Of a stretch of 64,000 nt of DNA, positions 1 to 8,587 are shown one piece after another. The stretch comes from Spirochaetota bacterium (GTDB lineage: Bacteria; Spirochaetota; UBA4802; UBA5550). The notes under the pieces are model-generated. The model made no database searches. It had not been told where the DNA came from and saw only the letters and a program-made list of their open reading frames with translations. Every line of letters begins with the position of its first letter. The stretch's first letter is position 1. The position numbers and the translations under genes were made by a program. Location: assembly GCA_024276015.1 (NCBI GenBank), contig JAJRXZ010000028.1, positions 35,848-99,847 of the forward strand, read 5' to 3'.

Positions 1-447
1 GAAGAGCTTACAGACTTAATAGATATACTTAATCCCAATAATGAAGCGGGGAAAATAACGTTAATTCCCCGAATAGGAATAGCTAAAATCGAAGACTATC
101 TGCCCGGAATAATCAGAAAGGTTAAACGATCGGAGAAATCCGTTACATGGAGCTGCGACCCCATGCACGGGAATATTATTTACACAGCGGGAAATATTAA
201 AACACGAAACTTCGATGATGTTCTGACAGAAATAAAAAAAACATTCACAATTCATAAAAACGAAGGGACCAATATCGGCGGTGTCCACTTCGAGCTCACC
301 GGCGACGATGTTACGGAATGTACCGGAGGGGCGCTCAATCTAACGGATACGGATCTGAATGACAATTATGAAACCTACTGCGATCCCAGACTTAATTATA
401 CGCAGAGCCTCGAAATGGCCTTTCTCCTCTCGGAACTTTTAAATTAA
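1..447 (+). CDS. Class II DAHP synthase, 3' part only
   Basis: This is the C-terminal part of a plant/mycobacterial-type (class II) 3-deoxy-D-arabino-heptulosonate 7-phosphate synthase, the first enzyme of the shikimate pathway (phosphoenolpyruvate plus erythrose 4-phosphate). The reading frame is open from base 1, so the gene begins outside the window; the ORF-track start at an internal methionine (163) is not the true start. The visible 148 residues contain SCDPMHGN, GGVHFELTGDDVTECTGG and DPRLNYTQSLEMAF, which are typical of the family's metal- and substrate-binding C-terminal half. It converges on the next minus-strand gene with only 3 bp between stop codons. The family assignment is firm; the regulatory type cannot be judged without the N-terminus. 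Confidence 0.92.
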   Translation, partial: EELTDLIDILNPNNEAGKITLIPRIGIAKIEDYLPGIIRKVKRSEKSVTWSCDPMHGNIIYTAGNIKTRNFDDVLTEIKKTFTIHKNEGTNIGGVHFELTGDDVTECTGGALNLTDTDLNDNYETYCDPRLNYTQSLEMAFLLSELLN

Positions 448-450
448 CAT

Positions 451-1404
451 TTATTTAAGCGCAATTTCTATATTATTTTCTCCGTTTTTTATTGCTTTGT
501 ATGCGGCAACTTCGGCCCGTTTTATGAGGGAATCGAGAAGCAGGTCATTCATTAAAATATCGTCCTCATGATCTTCTTTAAGCACCGTCACATCAGCGGG
601 ATCCATTTCCGATATACCGATGCCCACAGAAACATCGATATTTTTTTTACTGATGCTGAGCGGTTTATCCGTAACAGACGACAATATCCTCCCGGCAACC
701 TTTTCAGCATTGGTTATGCCCGAATCGGGAAGTATTACAAGAAAATCCGTTATATTATATCTGCCAATTTTATCATAAGGTCTGCATGTAACTTTTAGTC
801 TGTTCCCTACTTCCATGAGTACCGCCTTGCCCACAACTCCTCCATAGGATTCGGATATATCTTCAAAGTTTGATAAACTTACAAGAATTGCCGACAGAAA
901 CTTACTCTCCCTTGTGGAGCGTCCCATCTCCTTTAAAGCCTCGTCAAGAAGTGCCCTCCTGTTGTAAAGGTTTGTAAGGGGGTCTTCTTTGGCAAGTTTC
1001 ATCAGTTTCTTTTTTGACTTTACCACCTTATCTTCAAGAAGTATAATTTTTCGGGCCTTTTTAACTCTCAGAGCAAGCTCCTCCTCGCCAAAAGGCCTGA
1101 ATATAAAATCATCGGCACCTGCGTCAAGTATACCGGAAACACCCATCTGCTTTTCCCTGGATGCAATTATGATAATATAAATATATTTTACCTGCCTTAT
1201 TCTTCTGATCTTTTTGCATAATCCGGCTAGATCATAATCCTCTTTTCCCCAGTTGATAACAACAATCTGCGGATCAAAATTCTCAATATTCTTAACTGCA
1301 TCCTCATACCCAGACATTGAAGATATCTCAAACTTTTCATTTTTCAGCGATTTTTCAATAGCATGAAGGGCATTTTTTGTTCTGTTAACTAAAAATAGTT
1401 TCAT
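451..1404 (-). CDS. Receiver-GGDEF protein with degenerate active sites
   Basis: 317 residues: a response-regulator receiver fold (about 1-120) joined to a GGDEF domain (about 135-315, entry motif DPLTNLYNRRAL). In the receiver the usual acidic pair is replaced (FLVNRTK), the phosphoacceptor position is Asn51 (IVVINWG instead of a xxLLDxx strand), and the conserved Lys is Arg (FRPF). In the cyclase domain the GGDEF signature reads NITDF, so cyclic di-GMP synthesis is unlikely. The upstream RPYD keeps the RxxD inhibitory-site pattern, so the domain may bind c-di-GMP. I infer a c-di-GMP receptor or scaffold rather than a phosphorylated cyclase. It is a single gene, convergent with the DAHP synthase gene. 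A weak promoter (TTGACA) lies about 95 bp upstream. Confidence 0.85.
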   Translation of the reverse strand: MKLFLVNRTKNALHAIEKSLKNEKFEISSMSGYEDAVKNIENFDPQIVVINWGKEDYDLAGLCKKIRRIRQVKYIYIIIIASREKQMGVSGILDAGADDFIFRPFGEEELALRVKKARKIILLEDKVVKSKKKLMKLAKEDPLTNLYNRRALLDEALKEMGRSTRESKFLSAILVSLSNFEDISESYGGVVGKAVLMEVGNRLKVTCRPYDKIGRYNITDFLVILPDSGITNAEKVAGRILSSVTDKPLSISKKNIDVSVGIGISEMDPADVTVLKEDHEDDILMNDLLLDSLIKRAEVAAYKAIKNGENNIEIALK

Positions 1405-1473
1405 AATATTTTACCTTTTATAATTAAGCGGGACTGCAAATTTAATAATAAAAAAGACTGCACATCTTAAAAT

Positions 1474-1502
1474 GAATTTAATTGAAAATATTTTTTTGTC
1501 AA
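1474..1502 (-). promoter_or_regulatory. Possible sigma-70 promoter of receiver-GGDEF gene
   Basis: On the minus strand TTGACA is followed after 16-17 nt by a poor -10 (TAAATT/AAATTC). The -35 match is exact and the position is right for the gene starting at 1404, but the -10 is weak. Confidence 0.35.
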
Positions 1503-1536
1503 CAAATTATTCTGCCCTCTTTATCTTTGAAAACGA

Positions 1537-3975
1537 TTATTCAATTTCTATATAATAAGGCATAACATATAAAATTCCATTCATATTAAAGTAACCCGCC
1601 CCGATTTTCCGGAGAAATTTGTACATATAAGGGAACAGCAATATATCATAATCCTGCCGGATCAGGGAATTAAACAACAAAGTATGTTTTGGCAACTCTT
1701 TGATCCTGTAAGATCCGTCAATACCTCCTGCTAATCTTGCATATTCAACAGCGCTGCTTAAGCCTCCCATCTCATCTACAAGCTTATTATGTTCAGCCTG
1801 ACTGCCGGTGAATATTCTCCCTTCCGTTACCGAAGGGATCTTATCATGCCTGATATTTCTTCCGTACTCAACCCGCTTGCGGAATCTTTTATAGATAAAA
1901 TCAATGCTTTTCCGAATAATTTTCTTTTCTCTATTACTCAGCTCCCTTGATTCTGAGAAAATATCGGCAAATTCGCTCATCTTAATAATCTCTTTCTTTA
2001 TGCCAAGTTTATTATAAAGCTCCTTAAGGGATATCTTTCCAAAAACAACCCCAACCGATCCTGTAATGGTCCCTCTGTTTGAGAATATTTTGTCCCCGGT
2101 GCATGCTATATAATAGCCTCCTGAAGCAGCTATATTACCGAATGAAAATACAACCGGTTTGTTATATTTCTTCTTCAATTTTATCAGACTGTTCCACATA
2201 TAGTCAGACGCAGCGGCAGAACCTCCTCCCGAAGATATTCGGATCACAATAGATTTTATCGAATCGTGTCTGAAAGCATAATTAAGCAGTTTTTCATAAG
2301 TTGCATCGCCCATATTATCCAAATGCCTTGAGATTTTTGAATCGCCCCTGATAATTGTACCTTTCACATAAATTACGGCTATTGACGGTTTTCTGCTCCA
2401 CCCGTAATCTCTTTCCTTCTCCGATATATAATTGCTCAATTTAACAATTGAAATATCTTCACCAATATCTTTGAGAGCATCTTCCGGATATTTTATATCA
2501 TCAACATATTTCAAACTCTTAGCCTTCTCGGGGCCCATTATTCCCATCTGAAATATTTTCTCTATTTCACTTCTGCCGAGATTCCTGTCTGAAGATATAT
2601 CGCTCAAGTACTGCTCATTTATATCCTTAAGAAGCGACTCCAGGTTTTCTCTGGCTTCAGGAGACATGCCCTGTCTCGTAAAGGCTTCATTAAAGGATTT
2701 ATACTTTCCGGCTCTGACAGATTCATATTTAATTCCCGCTTTTTCCAGCATGTCTTTAAAAAAATATATCTCTGCTTTAAGCCCCGTGAGGCTGAAAGTA
2801 CTGTTAGGCGTAAAATATATTTTATCAGCCGCTGCTGCAAGGTAATACTCTTTATTTCCCGGCGTTGTCATTATTGAATAAACTTTCTTTCCGGTCCTTC
2901 TGAAACTTTTCAGTTCTCTTCTCAATTCCTGGATCTGACCGAAACCAAGGCCCGCATCGTCAATACGGAGTATAATGCCCTCAATCGATTGGTCTGAAGC
3001 AGCCTTTTTCACTGCTCTTATTATATCCAGAAATACAATTTCGCGTTTTTCAAAGAAATCGGATATTTCATTTTCATTAATAATTCCTTTGATATTAATC
3101 CGTAACATATTTCTTTCTGATATAACTATTGCCCTGTTATGAATAGTATTCGGGACAGAGAACCCGGCGCCGAAATAATGCGGTGCTCCATCTCTGTTGT
3201 ACGAAAAGTATGAATCAATTATCGGGGAAGATGCGCTGCCATATCTTAAATAGAAAGGCATTCTTATTCCAAAAAAATAGTTTTTCTCTTCATCCCATTT
3301 AAAAAGGAGTGAGATATCAGACAGAACTCTCGCCTCAAGCGAGTAACTATAGTTCATATCTCTGTATGATAGGCCTTCTCTTCCGGCAGCATCAAGAGAA
3401 AAAGTTATTCTCTCGGTAAAGGGTCTCAGGGATACCGAAAATATATTTTTTCTCTTTACAGGTTTTCCGCGTATGCGGGAATTAATATCCTGCACGGACA
3501 AACCGAAAGAGACATAACGATAGGGTCTGAAAAGTATGCCCGCTGTCCATGCTTTGTAATTGTCAAATAAAGGGTCCCTGCTGTTAGAAAAGGAATATCC
3601 CAAACCGAACCCAAATGTATCGTTAAAAAAAAATCCTCTGCTGACATTATAAAAATCGGTCTTAGCAGATATTAACTCCTTACCTTCTCCGTCCATCAGA
3701 TAGTTATGCCGCGCATAGAAGAATGAAAGCCCCAGTATCTTTGCCATAAAAAAATGGCTGCCTTCGCTATGATCCTTAAAACCCGCATATCTGTATGCCA
3801 GCAGAGAACTGCCATTAATATCGGCAAAAACAGGGTTGGCAAGAGGAGCAAAGGCGCTCCCTGAATAGCTTGCAGAACTTACATCCGGCGGCAAATATAC
3901 GGGAGGTTCGTTTGCCCAAATACCCGACAGAGAAGATATTATCAGAATGATCAATGTCAATTTGAAATGATCCAT
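1537..3975 (-). CDS. SppA-like S49 peptidase with N-terminal outer-membrane-like domain
   Basis: 812 residues. A signal peptide (about 1-21, ending near WAN) is followed by about 260 residues rich in alternating aromatic/polar strands (for example FGFGLGYSFSNS, YFFGIRMPFYLRYG) that look like a beta-barrel or porin-like module. The rest is a full two-repeat S49 signal-peptide-peptidase unit. The first repeat carries the catalytic Lys in YYLAAAADKIYF (about residue 385), the second the nucleophile Ser in SSGGGSAAAS (about residue 585), matching the Lys/Ser dyad of the long SppA type. It lies 5 bp downstream of a membrane-protein gene and is probably co-transcribed with it. Normal SppA degrades cleaved signal peptides at the inner membrane; the fused domain suggests a different, possibly outer-membrane location. 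The peptidase assignment is firm, the barrel is inferred. Confidence 0.85.
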   Translation of the reverse strand: MDHFKLTLIILIISSLSGIWANEPPVYLPPDVSSASYSGSAFAPLANPVFADINGSSLLAYRYAGFKDHSEGSHFFMAKILGLSFFYARHNYLMDGEGKELISAKTDFYNVSRGFFFNDTFGFGLGYSFSNSRDPLFDNYKAWTAGILFRPYRYVSFGLSVQDINSRIRGKPVKRKNIFSVSLRPFTERITFSLDAAGREGLSYRDMNYSYSLEARVLSDISLLFKWDEEKNYFFGIRMPFYLRYGSASSPIIDSYFSYNRDGAPHYFGAGFSVPNTIHNRAIVISERNMLRINIKGIINENEISDFFEKREIVFLDIIRAVKKAASDQSIEGIILRIDDAGLGFGQIQELRRELKSFRRTGKKVYSIMTTPGNKEYYLAAAADKIYFTPNSTFSLTGLKAEIYFFKDMLEKAGIKYESVRAGKYKSFNEAFTRQGMSPEARENLESLLKDINEQYLSDISSDRNLGRSEIEKIFQMGIMGPEKAKSLKYVDDIKYPEDALKDIGEDISIVKLSNYISEKERDYGWSRKPSIAVIYVKGTIIRGDSKISRHLDNMGDATYEKLLNYAFRHDSIKSIVIRISSGGGSAAASDYMWNSLIKLKKKYNKPVVFSFGNIAASGGYYIACTGDKIFSNRGTITGSVGVVFGKISLKELYNKLGIKKEIIKMSEFADIFSESRELSNREKKIIRKSIDFIYKRFRKRVEYGRNIRHDKIPSVTEGRIFTGSQAEHNKLVDEMGGLSSAVEYARLAGGIDGSYRIKELPKHTLLFNSLIRQDYDILLFPYMYKFLRKIGAGYFNMNGILYVMPYYIEIE

Positions 3976-3980
3976 TCCCG

Positions 3981-4721
3981 TTAAATAACCACCGGCGATG
4001 CATTATTGTCAAAGGGATTTGTTCTCATAGCCAGGGAAAAAAGGTAGGGGTAGTTGTTCTTCAGATGCTTCATATAATCAAGCCATTCGATTGCAAGAAG
4101 TTTATAAACTCTGACAATATCGCCTCTTAGATGCTCAATATCCGTATCAGGCAGTTTTTCTATTCTATGTCTTGCAGAAAGCTCTTCAATTAAATGAGTT
4201 ACGGCCCATAAGAGATCGGTAAAGGTCTCATGTTCGTGAAGAGTAGGATTTTCAAGCAGGCGCAACAAGAATTCTCTGTTGCCTGAGAAAAGTTCTTTAA
4301 GATACTTAATATTCTGATGAGATATATTGTATTGGTAATTATAATTTTTAAGCAGCGTTTTCATGTTATCGAATTCTTTGGCAGTCCACTTGTTTGTTAC
4401 TACTAATTTATCGATAATGGAATTAATATTCGGATCAAAAGCCGAAATATAATCAAGAAGCCTGAAACCCATTTCGCTGAAATAAGTTCCTATTACCATC
4501 TTCAGTTTTTCCATCCTCTCATTTTTTTCTCTTCGGTTAAGCAGTTCATGGATTATTATTGTTACAAGCAGGACTTCAATAAATACAAAAGCTATATCCC
4601 CTATAAGAAAAATAAAAATATGATGAGCATCTCTAAAAATTAAATAATGAATCAGATAAAAAATAATTGAGAAGATAATTAAAATGATTCCAAGAGATAT
4701 CTCCCATTTGATCTTTTTCAT
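3981..4721 (-). CDS. Unknown two-helix membrane protein
   Basis: I do not recognise a family. The ORF track starts at a TTG (4733); I prefer the ATG at 4721 (MKKIKWEISL), although no strong Shine-Dalgarno motif supports either. The N-terminus has two hydrophobic helices (about 8-30 and 38-62, the second containing FLIGDIAFVFIEVLLVTIII). They are followed by a soluble, mostly charged helical domain of about 180 residues with no obvious motif. It precedes the SppA-like gene with a 5-bp gap, so the two are likely one transcript. A membrane-anchored accessory role is only a guess from position. Confidence 0.7.
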   Translation of the reverse strand: MKKIKWEISLGIILIIFSIIFYLIHYLIFRDAHHIFIFLIGDIAFVFIEVLLVTIIIHELLNRREKNERMEKLKMVIGTYFSEMGFRLLDYISAFDPNINSIIDKLVVTNKWTAKEFDNMKTLLKNYNYQYNISHQNIKYLKELFSGNREFLLRLLENPTLHEHETFTDLLWAVTHLIEELSARHRIEKLPDTDIEHLRGDIVRVYKLLAIEWLDYMKHLKNNYPYLFSLAMRTNPFDNNASPVVI

Positions 4722-4859
4722 GACATTACTCAACTATACACAGTAAATTATACTTACGCCTGAAAGCTATTACGTCAAGCAAAATTAGAGCGTAATCTGA
4801 ATAATAATATTAAACTGTATGCAATAAAGATGATCTGAAAAACATCATCCGAAATAACA

Positions 4860-6434
4860 CTAAATCTTAAAATATGCAATTACCTCTTTCATTTTTTTTG
4901 CATTATCATAGAGCATTTCAGACGTTGCAGACAGTTCTTCAGATGTTGCAGCATTCTGCTGTGTTATTTCATTAAGCTGAATCATGCCGGAGTTGATCTG
5001 ATCAACTCCTCTGCTCTGTTCTTCCGATGCAATTGTAATATTCTGAACAAGTTCGGCAGTTCGCATAATGCTGGGAAGGATTGTCTCAAACTGGCTGCCT
5101 GCAAACTGGGCAACATCCATGCCCGTTGATACTATTTCAACAATTTCTTTCAAAGCATTCTGACTTTTTTCAGCAAGTTTTCTTACTTCTCCGGCAACTA
5201 CTGCAAAACCCTTTCCATGCTCGCCTGCTCTTGCAGCTTCTATTGCAGCATTAAGAGCAAGCAGATTAGTCTGATATGCAATTTCTTCAATCATACTGAT
5301 TTTACCCGATATTTCTACCATTGAATTAACCGTCTCTTTAACAGCTTTGCTGCCCTTTAGGGCCTGTTCCGATGCAGAAGATGCGATCTTATCCGTTTCT
5401 TTTGAATTATCATAATTTTGCGAAATTGCAGATGCCATCTCCTCCATTGAGGATGTAATCTCCTGAACATTTGCGGCCTGCTCGCTTGCACCGGAGGACT
5501 GAATTTGGGCAGATGATTTAATATCTTCGCTGGCGCTGATCACGCTGTTTGACGATTCTTTAACTTTTTTAATAACATCCGTAAACCTTGAATTGAGCGA
5601 ATTAACATAAAGCCCTATACTGCCAATTTCACTTCTGGTAAGCATAGGCACTGTCTTTAAATCAAAGTTTCCCGATTCCATATCTTCAAGAGCATTGATC
5701 GTCATATTGAAACCGGATTTTATTCCCGAAGAATACTCATAGAGCGCTGCAAAAATCGACATTACTGACAAAACACATATAAAGGTAAGGTGAAAAGCAA
5801 CATTTGAAAATTCAACAGCATAAACGCTTGATAAAAAGAAAAAATAACCGAATATTACTGCAGGCAGAAGAGTAATGGAAACAACAATAGCCAATGTCCT
5901 TCTGTAAACACTGAATATTTCATAGGAATCACTGCTGAGATAAACTCCTCTTACTGCCGGATCGCTTAAATATTCGGCAAGAAGGTTTTCTGAAGTAAAA
6001 TAACTAAGTACGTAACTTACAGGAATACTTATTATGGGAACCAGAAACAGCGGCATAATTTCAATAACCGATAGATCAAAAGTAGATAATAACAATACTA
6101 TTACTATAGCAATGCCCACACCCCATCTAATACAGACATTTATTCCTTCAAATCTCGGATAATTAATGAGTTTCAGTTTTAATTCAGCCATATCAGCATT
6201 GGGATCCTTAAATTCAGATAGTATTGACTTTAATTTGAAATATCTGATAACAGTTACTATAGAAAGTACAAATAATGCGGCTGCACCGGCATAAACTATC
6301 ATGTAAACAAGTTTATCACTATCATATCTGCCTGCTATATATACAAAGTATACCGACAAGGGGACAACAATTCCGTTTGTGTAAAATTCCAATCTCAGTG
6401 TAAGTTTGGTCACAAACTTTCCGGGTGACGTCAT
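4860..6434 (-). CDS. Methyl-accepting chemotaxis protein, multi-helix membrane sensor
   Basis: 524 residues. About six predicted transmembrane helices fill the first 240 residues, leaving no sizeable periplasmic ligand domain, so it probably senses through its membrane part. A short HAMP-like stretch (about 240-290) leads to a cytoplasmic MCP signalling domain. Its hairpin tip reads [20 protein letters not shown] and [16 protein letters not shown], the conserved CheA/CheW contact. The start is firm: ATG at 6434 has GGAGG a few bases upstream, and a good promoter (TTGACA-N17-TATTAT) lies about 65 bp upstream. It is monocistronic. A second chemoreceptor of a different sensor type is at 29888. 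Confidence 0.93.
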   Translation of the reverse strand: MTSPGKFVTKLTLRLEFYTNGIVVPLSVYFVYIAGRYDSDKLVYMIVYAGAAALFVLSIVTVIRYFKLKSILSEFKDPNADMAELKLKLINYPRFEGINVCIRWGVGIAIVIVLLLSTFDLSVIEIMPLFLVPIISIPVSYVLSYFTSENLLAEYLSDPAVRGVYLSSDSYEIFSVYRRTLAIVVSITLLPAVIFGYFFFLSSVYAVEFSNVAFHLTFICVLSVMSIFAALYEYSSGIKSGFNMTINALEDMESGNFDLKTVPMLTRSEIGSIGLYVNSLNSRFTDVIKKVKESSNSVISASEDIKSSAQIQSSGASEQAANVQEITSSMEEMASAISQNYDNSKETDKIASSASEQALKGSKAVKETVNSMVEISGKISMIEEIAYQTNLLALNAAIEAARAGEHGKGFAVVAGEVRKLAEKSQNALKEIVEIVSTGMDVAQFAGSQFETILPSIMRTAELVQNITIASEEQSRGVDQINSGMIQLNEITQQNAATSEELSATSEMLYDNAKKMKEVIAYFKI

Positions 6435-6496
6435 GATTAAGATCCTCCGATTTCAATAGTATAAAATGATTTTAGGTATTACTGCCTATGCTTTCA

Positions 6497-6525
6497 ATAA
6501 TAGGCATTTATTTATGACATGTCAA
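6497..6525 (-). promoter_or_regulatory. Sigma-70 promoter for chemoreceptor gene
   Basis: The minus strand reads TTGACA, a 17-nt spacer, then TATTAT, placed about 60 bp upstream of the ATG at 6434. Both boxes and the spacing are close to consensus. Confidence 0.7.
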
Positions 6526-6616
6526 ATTATATAAAGAGTATTTTATTATGGCCCCTGAATTCGGGGTATTGTATATTTTGCATAACAATAAATTTATTGA
6601 TCATAAGATCAACTCA

Positions 6617-6720
6617 ATGGGCCAAGTATCCAAAAAAGACTTCGGCAGAATAATGGGAGAGCTTATGTAATAACTTAAAGGAAAAGCAGACGGAGCTGTA
6701 GTAAAGACCAGACTTTCTCA
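6617..6720 (+). pseudogene. Decayed C-terminus of a YqeY/GatB-tail protein
   Basis: Read in one frame the plus strand gives MGQVSKKDFGRIMGELM, two consecutive TAA stops, then LKGKADGAVVKTRL. This matches the C-terminal motif of the YqeY/GatB tail family (KDxGKVMGxLMPKxKGRADGxxV), with the stops lying where PK is normally found. Upstream bases in the same frame stay open to about 6548 but do not resemble the family, so only the last 30 or so residues remain. GatB/YqeY tails bind tRNA in amidotransferases. It is a dead fragment, overlapping by a few bases the end of the opposite zinc-ribbon gene. Confidence 0.7.
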
Positions 6721-6999
6721 AAGGCGCTGCTCAAGACTCATCTTTTCCGGTTCGCAGAGAAGCTCGGGGTTCACTGAAACCTGACCGCACTTTGTACATT
6801 TATACCTTTTGTTATGTTTATCGTGTTTGCATTTTCCGACAGGGGAAGTATGTTCAATACCGCACCAGTCTGCTTTAGTTCCCATGCCCTGTACCTTGCA
6901 CACTCCGTCCGAAGATAATGAGACTGCGCCGCAGATTGCGCAGATATATGCCTTTGTGCTTGCAGGCAGCTGCGCATGTATATTTTTTTTAATAGTCAT
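6718..6999 (-). CDS. Small tandem zinc-ribbon protein
   Basis: 93 residues with no signal peptide. Two similar halves are visible: CAICGAVSLSSDGVC and CTKCGQVSVNPELLC, each a CxxCGxVS...C unit, joined by a stretch with further Cys and His (WCGIEH, KCKHDKH). Two structural zinc sites are likely, so it may bind nucleic acid or a partner protein. I do not recognise a named family. The ATG at 6999 has only a poor ribosome-binding site, but a plausible promoter lies just upstream. The competing ORFs at 6771-6977 and 6809-7003 are shadows. Confidence 0.75.
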   Translation of the reverse strand: MTIKKNIHAQLPASTKAYICAICGAVSLSSDGVCKVQGMGTKADWCGIEHTSPVGKCKHDKHNKRYKCTKCGQVSVNPELLCEPEKMSLEQRL

Positions 7000-7032
7000 C
7001 TAATTACCCGCATTATTATTTTACAATTTTTT

Positions 7033-7062
7033 TATAAATAAGTTATGACAATATGATGTCAA
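7033..7062 (-). promoter_or_regulatory. Likely promoter for zinc-ribbon gene
   Basis: The minus strand shows TTGACA, then TTTATA after 18 nt (or TTATAA after 19). It sits about 35-60 bp upstream of the start at 6999. Confidence 0.5.
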
Positions 7063-7152
7063 GAAATATATTCATTTTCGGCCATCCCATCAACCGGAGA
7101 ATATCCTTAACAATTATATCTGATTAGTATAATAAGACAGTGCAATTTAAGC

Positions 7153-7779
7153 TCACTGTAAAAAATTATGCTCAATATCCTGTTTAATTATATGAAAAAT
7201 ATCGTCAACGGAATTTGATCCGTCTATTATTTTAAACCTGTCATTGCATATTGACATATATATTTCGCGCACTTTTGACAGGAATGAAATTTTTTCGAAG
7301 AGCTCTTTTCCCCCTCTCTTATTTCTTCCGGATATTCTTTCAATGGCAATACGGGGATCCAGATCAATAAAGTAAATGCGGTGCGGTTCCGGAAACTTTT
7401 CTCTGTTATCCTGCAGAATTTTCTCCGGCGAAAGCCCCATTGCTCCCTGATAAGCTGCATTGGAGTAATAATATCTGTCAAGTATTACGGAAATGCTGTT
7501 ATTAATATTAGGCAGAATATTTTTTGAAACATCGTCTTCTCTGTCAAGAATAAACAGCCTGAGCATCTCTTCAGCGTAAGGCATATTTTTGTCTTCCAGT
7601 ATATTCCTGATCTTTTTTCCCCATACTCCTTCCGAAGGCTCAGCAAAGGATACTGCCGGTATTTCGTTTAATCTGAAATAATCGCATAACAATTCCGCCT
7701 GCGTCGATTTTCCGGAACCATCAATACCTTCAAATACAATAAAAAGAGGCAGCCGGAGATTTTTAATCTCTTCTTTCAT
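7153..7779 (-). CDS. tmk: Thymidylate kinase
   Basis: 208 residues, the usual length. It phosphorylates dTMP to dTDP. The P-loop is FEGIDGSGKSTQ (about 16-27), followed by the DR(Y) segment ILDRYYYSNAAYQG and a C-terminal lid region containing GRNKRGG. The start ATG lies next to the stop of the upstream EI24-like gene (7781), so the two are probably translated from one message that also includes sua5. Substrate assignment rests on the family pattern and is secure. Confidence 0.95.
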   Translation of the reverse strand: MKEEIKNLRLPLFIVFEGIDGSGKSTQAELLCDYFRLNEIPAVSFAEPSEGVWGKKIRNILEDKNMPYAEEMLRLFILDREDDVSKNILPNINNSISVILDRYYYSNAAYQGAMGLSPEKILQDNREKFPEPHRIYFIDLDPRIAIERISGRNKRGGKELFEKISFLSKVREIYMSICNDRFKIIDGSNSVDDIFHIIKQDIEHNFLQ

Positions 7780-7780
7780 T

Positions 7781-8569
7781 TTATTGGGACTGAATAACCG
7801 GTTTAATATCTTCTATGAAAACCGTTGTGGCTCCGATTACGGCAAGATTCAATCCCAGGTATCCCAGAATGGGAACCAGTGAGATCAGGAAGAATGCCAT
7901 TCCCACACCCGTGACTGAAAACTTAAACTTGAAGGCGATCTTTAACTTTTCACTGAAATTAAATCTTCTTCTCTCAAGCGGAAAATCGAAAAACTGAAAT
8001 CCCAAGAAAAAAGCCGTTGATATAAAATTTAATGCGGAATAGATAACACTCCCTGCCGCAGGCACAAGGTTTACAGCAAAGAGTAATATATTTACTATTG
8101 CCAGCAGACAAAAGAGTTTCACAATATTCATGGCAATTCTCTTCATGTCGGATAAAAACGCCGGCAGGGAAAAATCCTCGCTGAAATCTGCGCCCCATAT
8201 TATCTCTTCTGCTTTTAAAGAAAGAATATCGTTAAAGGGCGCAGTAATAATGCTTCCAACAACGGAATACAGGAGTATTGTAATGAGAGCAAGCATGGCA
8301 AAGATAACCGGGCCCGCAATAAATCTTAAAAATTTAAGGTACCATGCATCACCGGCAAACATACCGGTGAGCCAAGGCTCAAGATGCGTATATGACAAAT
8401 AAAAAATTGAAGTCAAAACAACAATATTTATAAGAAAAGGAATAATAAAATATTTTATTAAACTTTTATTCTCCTTTACCAGCCTGATAGACATGAAAAC
8501 CGACGTGAAACCTTTAACTGCCGAATCACGGCCTTTGCTCTTCTTTTTAAATATTTCTCTGCCTTTCAT
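7781..8569 (-). CDS. EI24/CysZ-like membrane protein
   Basis: 262 residues with at least four to five strong hydrophobic segments (around 38-60, 85-115, 155-200, 222-255) and the pattern of the EI24 / CysZ / YedZ-adjacent 'EI24 domain' membrane proteins (for example NDILSLKAEEIIWG after the second helix pair, FFDFPLERRRFNF before the last). CysZ imports sulfate in enteric bacteria, but most distant members have no proven substrate, so no transport role is claimed. It lies between sua5 and tmk, close to both, suggesting a housekeeping operon. Confidence 0.75.
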   Translation of the reverse strand: MKGREIFKKKSKGRDSAVKGFTSVFMSIRLVKENKSLIKYFIIPFLINIVVLTSIFYLSYTHLEPWLTGMFAGDAWYLKFLRFIAGPVIFAMLALITILLYSVVGSIITAPFNDILSLKAEEIIWGADFSEDFSLPAFLSDMKRIAMNIVKLFCLLAIVNILLFAVNLVPAAGSVIYSALNFISTAFFLGFQFFDFPLERRRFNFSEKLKIAFKFKFSVTGVGMAFFLISLVPILGYLGLNLAVIGATTVFIEDIKPVIQSQ

Positions 8570-8587
8570 TTTTATATCTTTACCCTG

